Shown here one piece after another: positions 55,710 to 63,998 of a DNA stretch of 64,000 nt. The notes beneath the pieces were generated by a model, which was not told the origin of the DNA, ran no database searches, and saw only the letters and a list, made by a program, of their open reading frames with translations. The position numbers and the translations under genes are program-made. How positions within the stretch are numbered: position 1 is the stretch's first letter; each line of letters starts with the position of its first letter. Source of the stretch: an uncultured Bacteroidia bacterium (GTDB taxonomy: Bacteria > Bacteroidota > Bacteroidia > Bacteroidales > F082); the NCBI GenBank assembly GCA_902770835.1, contig CACXUM010000019.1, positions 21,180 to 85,179 on the forward strand, written 5' to 3'.

Positions 55710-56177
55710 TTATTTTTCATTGTTTAAGAGTGTCAATTCCTTGACGCCGACAAGTGGGGTTATCGGCATTCGTTGTTCGATCTTGAACTGGTATTTTCCC
55801 GCATCGGTGATTTGCAATTGCTTGTTGATAGGCAACTCAAAAGTGTAGCAGCCATCTTTCATTTCAGAGTTCCAGCGGCCTTCATCGTCTTTCAGGTTGA
55901 ATTTGTAGGCCCGGGCGCGATAAGGGTTTCCCTCGCTGTCGAGCACGGCAAACACCATCGAGAAATAATCGTAAGAATACTCCTCGGTGAAACTAATCCT
56001 CAAACTCAAGTCATAGGTGACAGCCTCCTTGATTTCCATCTCATCACGCACATAATCAAAGCGTTCCCAACTTTCGTTGTAGAAACTCCTTTGCAGCAAT
56101 GCCGCATCCTTTCCTTGTTGCTTGCATCCGCACAAGAAGAAAAGGCAAGCCCAAACCAACAAAACAGATTTCTTCAT
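55710..56177 (-). CDS. gldH: GldH-like gliding-motility lipoprotein
   Basis: A 155-residue lipoprotein (FFLCGCKQQG, Cys18). The start at MKKSVLLVWACLFF is set by the signal; an upstream frame passes over the -7 box TATATTTG (56199-56206). The core (YDLSLRISFTEEYSYDYFSM, then GKYQFKIEQRMPITPLVGVK) has the pattern of GldH, found in gliding and non-gliding Bacteroidota. In gliding species GldH is needed for movement. In Bacteroidales its job is unknown, possibly in envelope assembly. It diverges from mrdA. Confidence 0.75.
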   Translation of the reverse strand: MKKSVLLVWACLFFLCGCKQQGKDAALLQRSFYNESWERFDYVRDEMEIKEAVTYDLSLRISFTEEYSYDYFSMVFAVLDSEGNPYRARAYKFNLKDDEGRWNSEMKDGCYTFELPINKQLQITDAGKYQFKIEQRMPITPLVGVKELTLLNNEK

Positions 56178-56198
56178 ATTAAAGAGTGAAAAAACGCG

Positions 56199-56206
56199 CA
56201 AATATA
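56199..56206 (-). promoter_or_regulatory. -7 promoter element of gldH
   Basis: TATATTTG on the minus strand, 21 bp before the gldH ATG. Confidence 0.55.
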
Positions 56207-56310
56207 CGAAAAAAAGGTCAGTTGGCACTTTCTTCATCGATTTTTCGCCGAAAAGGCAGGCTTGCAGAAAAAAAACTTGCCCGAATCATGCCCAATCAAG
56301 AAAAAACATT

Positions 56311-56318
56311 TACTTTTG
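56311..56318 (+). promoter_or_regulatory. -7 promoter element of mrdA-rodA
   Basis: TACTTTTG, 17 bp before the chosen mrdA ATG. Confidence 0.55.
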
Positions 56319-56335
56319 TAACCCACGAAAAAGCC

Positions 56336-58198
56336 ATGAAAACGAAAAGCAACAATCTGTCATCGAGGAAATTACTCATTATGGGCATCTTCATTGCCGT
56401 GGGGGTGGTTTTCATCATCAAATTGTTTTCGCTCCAAGTCATCGACAAACACTACAAACAGTTGGCCGACAACAATGCCTTGCGTTTCGTGACCCAATAT
56501 CCCGCCCGAGGCAAGGTTTTCGACCGCAACGGCGAACTTTTAGTGTTCAACGAGGCGGTCTATGACCTTATGGTGATTCCCAAACAAACCATCATCAAGG
56601 ACACGCTCGACCCCTATTATCCCTTCGACACGATTGGGTTCTGCATCCTGCTCGACATCGACAAAAACTCGTTCATCGAGCGGATGAAGAAGGCGAAAAA
56701 CGAATCCTACATGAAGCCCTCGCCTTTCATGACCCAAATCTCGAAAGAAAACTACACCCACATCGCCGAGGTGCTTTACCGCTATCCGGGGTTCTATTTC
56801 CAGACCCGCACAGTGCGCCACTATCCGCAAGCCATTGCCGCACACACTTTGGGCGACATCGGCGAAATCAGTCAAAGCGAACTCGACAAGGACCAAGAAG
56901 GCTACTATAAGCAAGGCGACTACATCGGGAAGTCGGGCATCGAAAAGTTTTACGAAAAGGAACTGCGCGGCGTGAAAGGCCTGAAAGTGATGATGGTGGA
57001 TGTCCACAACCGCGTGATGGGCAGCTTCATGGATGGCGAGCTCGACAAGGAACCCATCGCCGGAAAGGACATCTACCTCGGCATGGACGCCGAACTGCAA
57101 GCCTACGGCGAGCGACTGATGGAGGGAAAAATTGGCTCCATCGTGGCCGTCGAACCCTCAACGGGACAAATCTTGGCCTTCGTCACCAGCCCTACTTATG
57201 ACCCCAACCTCCTCGTGGGTCGCGAGCGAGGTAAACACTATCTGGAACTGCAAAAAGACCCGATGAAACCCTTGATTAACAGGGCCATCAGCGGCACCTA
57301 TCCGCCCGGGTCCACCTTCAAGACGGTGGTCGGGCTTATTGCCATGCAAAGCGGCACCATCACCCCTAAAACTGTGTTCCATTGCAGCGGTGTCGCTTCC
57401 CTCCCCATCAAATGCACCCACTCCCACGGTTCCAGCCCCGACTTCGCCAATGCCATCATGAACTCGTGCAACCCTTATTTCTATGAGTCTTTCAAAGCCA
57501 CCATCAACAACCCGAAATTCGGCAACATCAAGAACGGCTACCAATATTGGAAGAACATGACCTACAAAATGGGGCTCGGTCACAAGTTCAACACTGATAT
57601 TCCATACGAGCGCTCGGGCAACATCCCTTCTTTGGAATACTACGACAGAATGTATAAAGGACAATGGAACTCGTTGACAATCCGCTCGTTAGGTATCGGT
57701 CAAGGTGAGGTTTTGGTCACGCCGCTGCAATTGGCCAACATCGCGGCCATGATTGCCAACGAGGGCTACTATTATCCGCCCCATCTCATCAAATGTTTTG
57801 GCGACACAACGGCCATCCCCGAAGTGATGACCACCCGCATTGATCCGGGCATCGACAAGAGTTATTTCAAGGTGATGAAGGCTGGACTGCGCACCGTGTT
57901 CAGCGGCCCTGCGGGCACTGCACGACGCTTCGAATTGAGCGACATCCCCCAATGCGGCAAGACCGGCACAGCCCAAAACCCGCATGGAAACTACCACTCC
58001 AACTTTATCGCCTTCGCGCCCGCCAACGACCCGAAAATCGCCCTCGCCGTCATCATCGAAAATGGAGGTTATGGTGCCACATGGGCGGCACCCATCGCCA
58101 GTTTGATGATTGAGAAATACATCCGAGGCTACACAGTGCGCGAAGAGTTGGAAAAACGCATAATGGAAGGCAGAATCTCATACAAGAACGAAAGATGA
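56336..58198 (+). CDS. mrdA: Penicillin-binding protein 2
   Basis: A 620-residue class B PBP, the transpeptidase of the elongasome. An N-terminal helix (LLIMGIFIAVGVVFIIKLFS) is followed by the dimerisation domain (YPARGKVFDRNGELLVFNEA) and the transpeptidase domain with all three active-site motifs. These are STFK in YPPGSTFKTVVGLIA, SCN in AIMNSCNPYFY and KTG in CGKTGTAQNPHGN. The start is set by the -7 box at 56311-56318; the longer frame is unlikely. The stop overlaps the rodA start by 4 bp, coupling the SEDS polymerase with its partner PBP. Confidence 0.95.
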   Translation: MKTKSNNLSSRKLLIMGIFIAVGVVFIIKLFSLQVIDKHYKQLADNNALRFVTQYPARGKVFDRNGELLVFNEAVYDLMVIPKQTIIKDTLDPYYPFDTIGFCILLDIDKNSFIERMKKAKNESYMKPSPFMTQISKENYTHIAEVLYRYPGFYFQTRTVRHYPQAIAAHTLGDIGEISQSELDKDQEGYYKQGDYIGKSGIEKFYEKELRGVKGLKVMMVDVHNRVMGSFMDGELDKEPIAGKDIYLGMDAELQAYGERLMEGKIGSIVAVEPSTGQILAFVTSPTYDPNLLVGRERGKHYLELQKDPMKPLINRAISGTYPPGSTFKTVVGLIAMQSGTITPKTVFHCSGVASLPIKCTHSHGSSPDFANAIMNSCNPYFYESFKATINNPKFGNIKNGYQYWKNMTYKMGLGHKFNTDIPYERSGNIPSLEYYDRMYKGQWNSLTIRSLGIGQGEVLVTPLQLANIAAMIANEGYYYPPHLIKCFGDTTAIPEVMTTRIDPGIDKSYFKVMKAGLRTVFSGPAGTARRFELSDIPQCGKTGTAQNPHGNYHSNFIAFAPANDPKIALAVIIENGGYGATWAAPIASLMIEKYIRGYTVREELEKRIMEGRISYKNER

Positions 58199-59466
58199 AC
58201 GAAAGAAACAGCATCATAGGAAGAATCGATTGGGTGACCTTGCTCATCTATCTGGCCTTGGTCTTGATAGGTTGGTTCAGCATCTTTTCCGCCCGCTACA
58301 ACGAGGCGCATCCCAGCATCTTCGACATGTCGCAAGTGTATGGAAAACAGTTGATTTGGATTGGTGCAGCCTTGCTCATAGGCTTCATCATCCTCCTCAT
58401 CGACGCGAAGTTTTTCAACGCTTTTTCGCTATGGATTTATATTGCAGTGTTGGCCTCGCTTTTCATGGTGTTGGTCTATGGCAAAGCCACCAAAGGCGCC
58501 ACTGCGTGGATTGACCTTGGCGGCGGCATCAAGTTCCAGCCATCGGAATTTGCGAAAATGGCCACGGCTTTGGCGGTTGCGGGTTATCTTGACCGATTGG
58601 ATGTAGACCTGCAAAAACGCAAGGACCAAATAGTTACAGCAGCATTAATCCTTGTCCCGATGGCCTTGGTGCTGATGCAAAACGACACGGGTTCGGCCAT
58701 CGTTTTTGTTTCCTTCATCTTTGTCCTTTACCGTGAGGGCTTCCCCGGCACGGGCGTGGCCATGACTGCGGGTGTAGTGGCCATCATCCTGTTCATTTTC
58801 ACCTTGCTTTGGTCGCAAAAAATCATGTATGTCATCTTGGGTGGCCTGTTTGTCCTCACCCTAACTTTCTACCTGATTAACAAGAAGAAAGACATCATCA
58901 CAATGGTGGCGGTCTTTGCCTTTTCTTTCGCTTTCGTGTTCTCCGTCGACTATGCCTTCAACAAGGTACTGCAAACGCACCAGCGCAACCGCATCCTCGT
59001 CATGTTAGGCAAACTCAACGACACCAAGGATGTGGGCTACAATGTACACCAGTCGAAGATTGCCATCGGCTCTGGCGGCTTGACGGGCAAAGGCTTCTTG
59101 GAAGGCACACAGACCAAATACGACTTCGTTCCCGAGCAGCATACCGACTTCATTTTCTGCACGATAGGAGAAGAAGCAGGTTTCTTGGGCACCTCGGCGG
59201 TGGTATTGCTTTATGTGGCTTTGCTGTTGCGCATCATCATTTTGGCCGAGCGACAACGCTCCACCTTCAGTCGAGTGTATGGCTATGCGATTGCGGGCAT
59301 TTTCTTCGTACACATCACCATCAATATCGGCATGACCATCGGCCTGATGCCCGTCATCGGGATTCCACTTCCTTTCCTAAGTTACGGTGGATCAAGCATG
59401 TTGGCTTTCACGATGATGCTGGCGATTTTCATGAAGCAAGATGCCAACCGCTTGAATGTTCTTTAA
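58195..59466 (+). CDS. rodA: Rod shape-determining protein RodA
   Basis: A 423-residue SEDS glycosyltransferase that polymerises lipid II in the elongasome with PBP2. About ten membrane helices are visible. Family stretches are GGGIKFQPSEFAKMATALAV, LIPMALVLMQNDTGSA-like (LVPMALVLMQNDTGSAIV), GTQTKYDFVPEQHTDFIFCT and GEEAGFLGTSAVVLLYVALL. Near the end lies GIPLPFLSYGGSSMLAFTMM, the most conserved SEDS motif. Overlap with mrdA is ATGA at 58195-58198. Length and order agree with other Bacteroidota. Confidence 0.96.
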   Translation: MNERNSIIGRIDWVTLLIYLALVLIGWFSIFSARYNEAHPSIFDMSQVYGKQLIWIGAALLIGFIILLIDAKFFNAFSLWIYIAVLASLFMVLVYGKATKGATAWIDLGGGIKFQPSEFAKMATALAVAGYLDRLDVDLQKRKDQIVTAALILVPMALVLMQNDTGSAIVFVSFIFVLYREGFPGTGVAMTAGVVAIILFIFTLLWSQKIMYVILGGLFVLTLTFYLINKKKDIITMVAVFAFSFAFVFSVDYAFNKVLQTHQRNRILVMLGKLNDTKDVGYNVHQSKIAIGSGGLTGKGFLEGTQTKYDFVPEQHTDFIFCTIGEEAGFLGTSAVVLLYVALLLRIIILAERQRSTFSRVYGYAIAGIFFVHITINIGMTIGLMPVIGIPLPFLSYGGSSMLAFTMMLAIFMKQDANRLNVL

Positions 59467-59477
59467 CCATAATTTTC

Positions 59478-59485
59478 TATTTTTG
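59478..59485 (+). promoter_or_regulatory. -7 promoter element of dnaG
   Basis: TATTTTTG, 17 bp before the dnaG ATG. Confidence 0.55.
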
Positions 59486-59502
59486 CCGATTATTTCACGA
59501 CT

Positions 59503-61458
59503 ATGGCCATACCACGGGAAACGGTTGAACAAATCCTGCAAGCCGCTCATATCGAGGAGGTTGTGGGAGAGTTCGTCACGCTGAAGAAGCGAGGGTCGAA
59601 CATGTGGGGCAATTGTCCGTTCCACAACGAGAAAACGCCATCGTTCAGTGTCAATCCCGCACGCAACATCTTCAAGTGCTTCGGCTGCGGCAAGGCCGGC
59701 GACTCGGCCAAGTTCCTCATGGAACACGAACATTTCTCCTATCCAGAAGCGTTGCGCTATTTGGCCAAGAAATACAACATCAAAATCGAGGAGAAGGAGC
59801 AGACCGCTGAGGAAATCATGCAGCAGAGTATCCGCGAGAAGATGTTCAACATCAATGAGTTTGCCGACAAGTATTTCGTTGATACACTGTGGAATACGGA
59901 CGAAGGCAAGACCATCGGACTGCAATATTTCCGCGAGCGCGGCTATTTCGACCCGATTATCCAAAAATTCCACCTCGGCTACAGCCCAGCCCAATGGGAC
60001 GCTTTCACCGAACACGCCAAAAAAAACGGTTACAGCGATGAACTGTTGGAGCAAATCGGTCTGTCCATCAAGGGACAGAAAGGTCTTTACGACCGCTATC
60101 ACGGTCGCGTGATGTTCCCCATCCACGGCCTCACTGGGCGCGTCATCGGCTTCGGCGGGCGCATCCTCACCAACGACAAGAAAAGCCCGAAATACCAGAA
60201 CTCGCCCGAGTCGGAGATTTACGACAAGAAACAGACGCTCTACGGCATCTATTTCGCCAAAAACGCCATCGCGAAAAACGACGAGTGCATCCTCGTGGAA
60301 GGCTATTTCGACGTACTGCGGATGCACCAAATTGGCATTGAAAACGTGGTGGCCAGCAGCGGCACCTCGCTCACGATGGAGCAAATCCGCCTCGTCAAGC
60401 GCTACACGAAAAACATCACCATGCTCTACGACGGCGACGCGGCGGGCATCCATGCGGCCTTGCGCGGCACTGACATGATTCTCTCCGAAGGCATGAACGT
60501 GCGCGTTGTTGTTCTTCCTCCCGAGCACGACCCCGACACTTTCGGCAAGGAGTTTTCGGTGGAATACGTCAGCAACTACCTGAAAGACAACGCCAAGGAT
60601 TTCGTCCGATTCAAGACGGAACTTTTGCTGAAAGACGCGCAAAACGACCCCATCAAACGTGGGCAGGTGATTCGTGACATTGTGGAAACCATTTCTGTCA
60701 TCCCCGACAGCATCTTCCGCATTACATACGTCAAGGAATGCAGCCGACTGTTGGACATGCCCGAACAGACCCTCACCAATGAGTTGAACAAGATATTGCG
60801 GGCAAAACTCAAGAAATCTTTGGGCGTGGATGAAAATGTGGTCACCGAGCCGGAAACCACGACAACGATGCCCAAGCAAGAGGAAGCCATAGAAGACCAA
60901 CTGCCTGCTGGCTATTACCAAGAGCGTGAGTTGGTGAAACTGCTGCTGCTTTACGGCTCCAAGTTGATTACGGATGAGCGCATCGATGAGGACGGACAGA
61001 AGATTTACGAGCAAGTCACTGTGGCCCAATTCATTATCGATGATTTGAAAAACGACGGTTTCGTCTTCACCAACGCTGTCAACAAGAAAATCTTCGACAT
61101 TTTCGACCATGCCATTGATGAAGGTCGCATCCCCGATGATTCATTTTTTGTTTCTCACGAGGATGAAACCATCGCTCAACTCGCCGCCGACTTGCTTTCG
61201 TCGCCCTACAAACTCGACCAATGGGACAAATTCAGCATCTTCGTCAAGAGTGAGGAAAACAACCTGAGAGCCACCGTGTTATCCTCGATTTACCGCTACA
61301 AGGACCTCATCATCGAAGACAGGCGCAAGGCCGTTGAGGAGGAACTGAAAAACACCGAGGACATGGACGACCAACTCATTTTGCTCAAACGCAAGAAAGA
61401 CCTCGACGACATCCGCAAACAAATTAATAAGGAGTTGGGGATAGTGATTGCGAAGTGA
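59503..61458 (+). CDS. dnaG: DNA primase DnaG
   Basis: A 651-residue primase that makes RNA primers at the replication fork. The N-terminal zinc domain is CPFHNEKTPSFSVN followed by FKCFGCGKAGD (three Cys and one His, ~38-66). The catalytic core holds RVMFPIHGLTGRVIGFGGRI and a TOPRIM region with LVEGYFDVLRMHQIG (~265) and LYDGDAAGIHAALRG (~309). The C-terminal ~200 residues form the DnaB-binding helical domain. The gene stands alone, not in the rpsU-dnaG-rpoD arrangement of Proteobacteria. Confidence 0.97.
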   Translation: MAIPRETVEQILQAAHIEEVVGEFVTLKKRGSNMWGNCPFHNEKTPSFSVNPARNIFKCFGCGKAGDSAKFLMEHEHFSYPEALRYLAKKYNIKIEEKEQTAEEIMQQSIREKMFNINEFADKYFVDTLWNTDEGKTIGLQYFRERGYFDPIIQKFHLGYSPAQWDAFTEHAKKNGYSDELLEQIGLSIKGQKGLYDRYHGRVMFPIHGLTGRVIGFGGRILTNDKKSPKYQNSPESEIYDKKQTLYGIYFAKNAIAKNDECILVEGYFDVLRMHQIGIENVVASSGTSLTMEQIRLVKRYTKNITMLYDGDAAGIHAALRGTDMILSEGMNVRVVVLPPEHDPDTFGKEFSVEYVSNYLKDNAKDFVRFKTELLLKDAQNDPIKRGQVIRDIVETISVIPDSIFRITYVKECSRLLDMPEQTLTNELNKILRAKLKKSLGVDENVVTEPETTTTMPKQEEAIEDQLPAGYYQERELVKLLLLYGSKLITDERIDEDGQKIYEQVTVAQFIIDDLKNDGFVFTNAVNKKIFDIFDHAIDEGRIPDDSFFVSHEDETIAQLAADLLSSPYKLDQWDKFSIFVKSEENNLRATVLSSIYRYKDLIIEDRRKAVEEELKNTEDMDDQLILLKRKKDLDDIRKQINKELGIVIAK

Positions 61459-61511
61459 GTTTCCCATCCACTTCAAATCGTGGGCATTTGTCTTCAAAGA
61501 ACTTAATTTTA

Positions 61512-61593
61512 GCCAAAACTCCAAAATTTTCATAGTTTTGGCTGAAAATCATACAAAATTCCGCCAAAACTCGTCTTTTTATGGAGTTTTGGC
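61512..61593 (+). promoter_or_regulatory. Two tandem inverted repeats before the 61645 ATPase
   Basis: GCCAAAACT-N13-AGTTTTGGC occurs at 61512-61542 and 61563-61593, with an exact 51-bp period. The spacers differ but the arms are identical; each copy is followed by TGAAAAT. The second ends at the -33 region of the promoter at 61614-61621. Confidence 0.7.
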
Positions 61594-61613
61594 TGAAAAT
61601 TAAAACTTTTTTG

Positions 61614-61621
61614 TATTTTTG
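61614..61621 (+). promoter_or_regulatory. -7 promoter element of the 61645 ATPase
   Basis: TATTTTTG, 23 bp before the ATG at 61645. Confidence 0.55.
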
Positions 61622-61644
61622 CAGTGTCAAATAACGGGAAAAGT

Positions 61645-63081
61645 ATGGAACAGACATCAACTATCATCGGAAGGAAAAAGGAAATCGCCGAGTTTGAGAA
61701 ATATGTCAGGTCGGGAAAGCCGGAATTTATTGCCGTTTATGGTCGGCGCAGGGTCGGGAAGACATTTCTAATCAATCAAATCTTCCATGGAAAGATGGCT
61801 TTTTCCATGACAGGTGTCCTTGAAGGCGATTTCGACGAACAGGTGGATGCTTTCTTGGATGCCATGGACCTTTACGGCTTTGAAATCAAGGAACGGCCCG
61901 CCACTTGGATGCGAGCGTTCACCTTGCTTCGCAAGGCCTTGCAACCCAAGGTGAAAACGGGCGAAGATTGCATCGTTTTCTTGGACGAAATCCCCAGTTT
62001 TGACACGTACGGCTCGGGGTTCGCCAAAGCCTTGGGGCATTTCTGGAACAGTTGGGCATCGCTTTATGGCAACATGAAACTCATCGTTTGCGGAAGTGCC
62101 ACCACATGGATGATCAAGAACATCATCGACAGTCACGGCGGACTGCATGACCGCATTACGCACGAGATGAAACTGCTGTCTTTTACGCTCAAGGAAACGG
62201 AGCATTACCTTATTAATAATGGATTCCATTGGAGCCGTCTCTCGATAGTGCAGTCTTATATGATGTTCGGCGGCGTGGCCTATTATCTGAGCCTTTTGGA
62301 TTCCAAACTAAGCCTGACGCAAAACATTGACAGCCTGTATTTTGATGTCAATGGACAATTGCGCCGCGAATACAAACGCTTGTTCAAGACCTTGTTCCGA
62401 TCGCCGGAGCCTTATACTGAAATCGTGGAGTTGCTGGCCCGTCACAAAAAGGGACTGACACGCACCGAACTGATGCAGAACTTGAACAAGGATTCGGGTG
62501 GAAACCTGTCGGAACTGCTTGACAATCTGTTGGAATGTGGTTTCGTGCGGAAATACAAAGTGCGCGAGAAAAACGTGGTGAAAAGCAAGGGCAGCATTTA
62601 TCAATTGATTGATTTGTTCTCCTTGTTCCACATTCATTTTGCCGACAAATCGGGGAGCGACAGCCATTATTGGGCCAATCATTTGGGAACGCCAGAAACC
62701 AACACATGGTTGGGATTGGCCTACGAGCGTGTCTGCCTTTTGCATGTCGGCCAAATCAAGGAAACGCTACACATCGACACTATTGCGTCGGAGCAATACA
62801 GTTGGCGGAGCAAGGAAAGCACGCCCGCCGCGCAAATCGACCTGATTATTGACCGCGCCGATGATGTGGTCAATGTTTGCGAAATAAAATACTCAGGCAA
62901 GGAATACAGCCTATCGGAAGAGGAATCGAGGAAGATGGCCTACCGGTTGGAGACTTTCCGCCGCGAAACGGGGACAAAGCAAAGCCTTTATCTCACGCTG
63001 ATTACCGCCGCGCCATTGGCCGAAAACGCCAGTTCCGACGACATTCCCGTCAAATTGGACATGGACGCGCTGTTTGGGTAA
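61645..63081 (+). CDS. ATPase with DUF234-like C-terminal domain
   Basis: A 478-residue P-loop ATPase of the MNS clade. Walker A lies in VYGRRRVGKTFLINQIF (~31-47), Walker B in CIVFLDEIPSFDTYG (~111), and a sensor-like LIVCGSATTWMIKNII (~143). A winged-helix part (HKKGLTRTELMQNLNKD, then LSELLDNLLECGFVRKY) follows at ~270-315. The C-terminal ~110 residues are of the DUF234 type with a PD-(D/E)XK-like core: AQIDLIIDRADDVVNVCEIK, Asp then Glu-x-Lys. The GTG seven codons earlier is an alternative start. The role of the group is unknown. It is flanked by inverted repeats specific to it. Confidence 0.83.
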   Translation: MEQTSTIIGRKKEIAEFEKYVRSGKPEFIAVYGRRRVGKTFLINQIFHGKMAFSMTGVLEGDFDEQVDAFLDAMDLYGFEIKERPATWMRAFTLLRKALQPKVKTGEDCIVFLDEIPSFDTYGSGFAKALGHFWNSWASLYGNMKLIVCGSATTWMIKNIIDSHGGLHDRITHEMKLLSFTLKETEHYLINNGFHWSRLSIVQSYMMFGGVAYYLSLLDSKLSLTQNIDSLYFDVNGQLRREYKRLFKTLFRSPEPYTEIVELLARHKKGLTRTELMQNLNKDSGGNLSELLDNLLECGFVRKYKVREKNVVKSKGSIYQLIDLFSLFHIHFADKSGSDSHYWANHLGTPETNTWLGLAYERVCLLHVGQIKETLHIDTIASEQYSWRSKESTPAAQIDLIIDRADDVVNVCEIKYSGKEYSLSEEESRKMAYRLETFRRETGTKQSLYLTLITAAPLAENASSDDIPVKLDMDALFG

Positions 63082-63099
63082 TAGCACTTGTTTTTCCTC

Positions 63100-63529
63100 T
63101 TTTCCCCATCCACTTCATCCATTTCCAACCCATATTATCCATTTTGGACAAAGTTTTCCTCGCGGTAATTCTTGAATTGGCGGGCTGTAAAAATAATATT
63201 ATTTGTTATCTACCCGATTCGGAACAAGTCGTCCATGACAAAAGATATTGTCGATGTTTTGTGCAATTGTTTTCGCCGCAAAAATACTGTTTTTCTGTAA
63301 GATAGAAACAAAAAGTTTACTTAAAATTCAGCGAAAACGAGATTTTTTTCTCTGATTTCGCTGAGTTTTAAACAGACTACGCACTGCAAGACACTAAAAT
63401 ACGGCCGAAAAATGATTCTGAACATTTCCTATACCGCATTTTTCGACTTCTTCCAATACAATACCGTCGAATTCCTTTCTTTTTCCCCATCCACTTCATC
63501 CGTTTCCAACCCAAATTATCCATTTTGGA
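63100..63529. repeat. 49-bp direct repeat (63100-63148 and 63481-63529)
   Basis: Both copies begin TTTTCCCCATCCACTTCATC and end ATTATCCATTTTGGA, with two mismatches over 49 bp. They are 381 bp apart and bracket an AT-rich segment. This could be the footprint of an element that has lost its genes. Confidence 0.75.
63328..63364. repeat. Inverted repeat TCAGCGAAA/TTTCGCTGA
   Basis: Arms of 9 bp with a 19-bp spacer that itself contains GAGA/TCTC. In style it is like the operators before the ATPase genes, but only one copy is present and no ATPase gene follows. Confidence 0.6.
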
Positions 63530-63644
63530 TACAGTTTCTGTATCTGGTTTGGATAATTAATGTGTTGATAATCAGCTGTTACTTTGTTTCAGGTTGTCTC
63601 ACTTCTTGTTTCCTAACGCACAATCCCGCCAAGGCAAAAAAAAC

Positions 63645-63673
63645 GTAGAGACGCCACATTGTGGCGCCTCTAC
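63645..63673. repeat. GTAGAGACG palindrome, intergenic copy
   Basis: GTAGAGACGCCACA and TTGTGGCGCCTCTAC form a near-perfect hairpin. The same element type lies inside the two T9SS cargo genes at 33212 and 38263. Confidence 0.75.
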
Positions 63674-63759
63674 AAATCATGCGGGAATCGGAAATTCCCT
63701 CCTCACCGCTTGCGAATTGCAAATCCGCAAGAACGGGGGGGTATCCCTTGTGTATCCCA

Positions 63760-63924
63760 TTAATACATTAAGTTGTATCCTTCACCGCTGCCAATTACAC
63801 TGTCACGGTTGACATAATTACTTTCGCCATCATAAAGATAATAATAATCTCCATACTTAACAAAACCAAATCCATATTCAATAAGAGACTCCCATCCATT
63901 ATCCTGACTTTGACAATGATTCAC
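63760..63924 (-). CDS. Short AT-rich frame, possible gene end or small gene
   Basis: A 54-codon frame from a GTG at 63922-63924 to a TAA at 63760-63762. The peptide is rich in Tyr and Gly (GWESLIEYGFGFVKYG, then YYYLYDGESNYVNR). That composition looks like a real beta-rich protein end. The GTG overlaps the stop of the frame entering from the right edge (GTGA), so it is either a coupled small gene or the shifted 3' end of a broken one. Confidence 0.35.
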   Translation of the reverse strand: MNHCQSQDNGWESLIEYGFGFVKYGDYYYLYDGESNYVNRDSVIGSGEGYNLMY

Positions 63925-63998
63925 CCTTCACGCGTGCGCGCGGAGGCATCCCCTTCAATTAGCGGCCTTAGCTTTTCCTGTTGGGGCGTGTTGTAAAG
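63921..63998 (-). CDS. 3' end of a gene entering from the right edge
   Basis: Twenty-five codons open to the edge (LYNTPQQEKLRPLIEGDASA, then RTREG) and a TGA at 63921-63923. The last residues come from a GC-rich stretch (CGCGCGCACGCG) unlike the DNA before it, so the original end may have been replaced by a repeat. No family can be assigned. Confidence 0.3.
   Translation of the reverse strand, partial: LYNTPQQEKLRPLIEGDASARTREG

Larger units (their letters stand above)
63082..63759. other. Repeat-rich gap without a gene
   Basis: About 680 bp with no convincing coding frame; the only longer frame (63412-63648) is low-complexity and crosses a repeat. It holds a 49-bp direct repeat, the inverted repeat at 63328-63364, and palindromes of families seen elsewhere in the window. 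Confidence 0.6.

Noticed and set aside
59392-61110. 572-codon frame opposite dnaG and the end of rodA
   Set aside because: It spans two well-supported genes on the other strand and has no protein features.
63412-63648. 78-codon plus-strand frame near the right end
   Set aside because: It runs through one copy of the 49-bp direct repeat, is low in complexity and has no promoter or domain.
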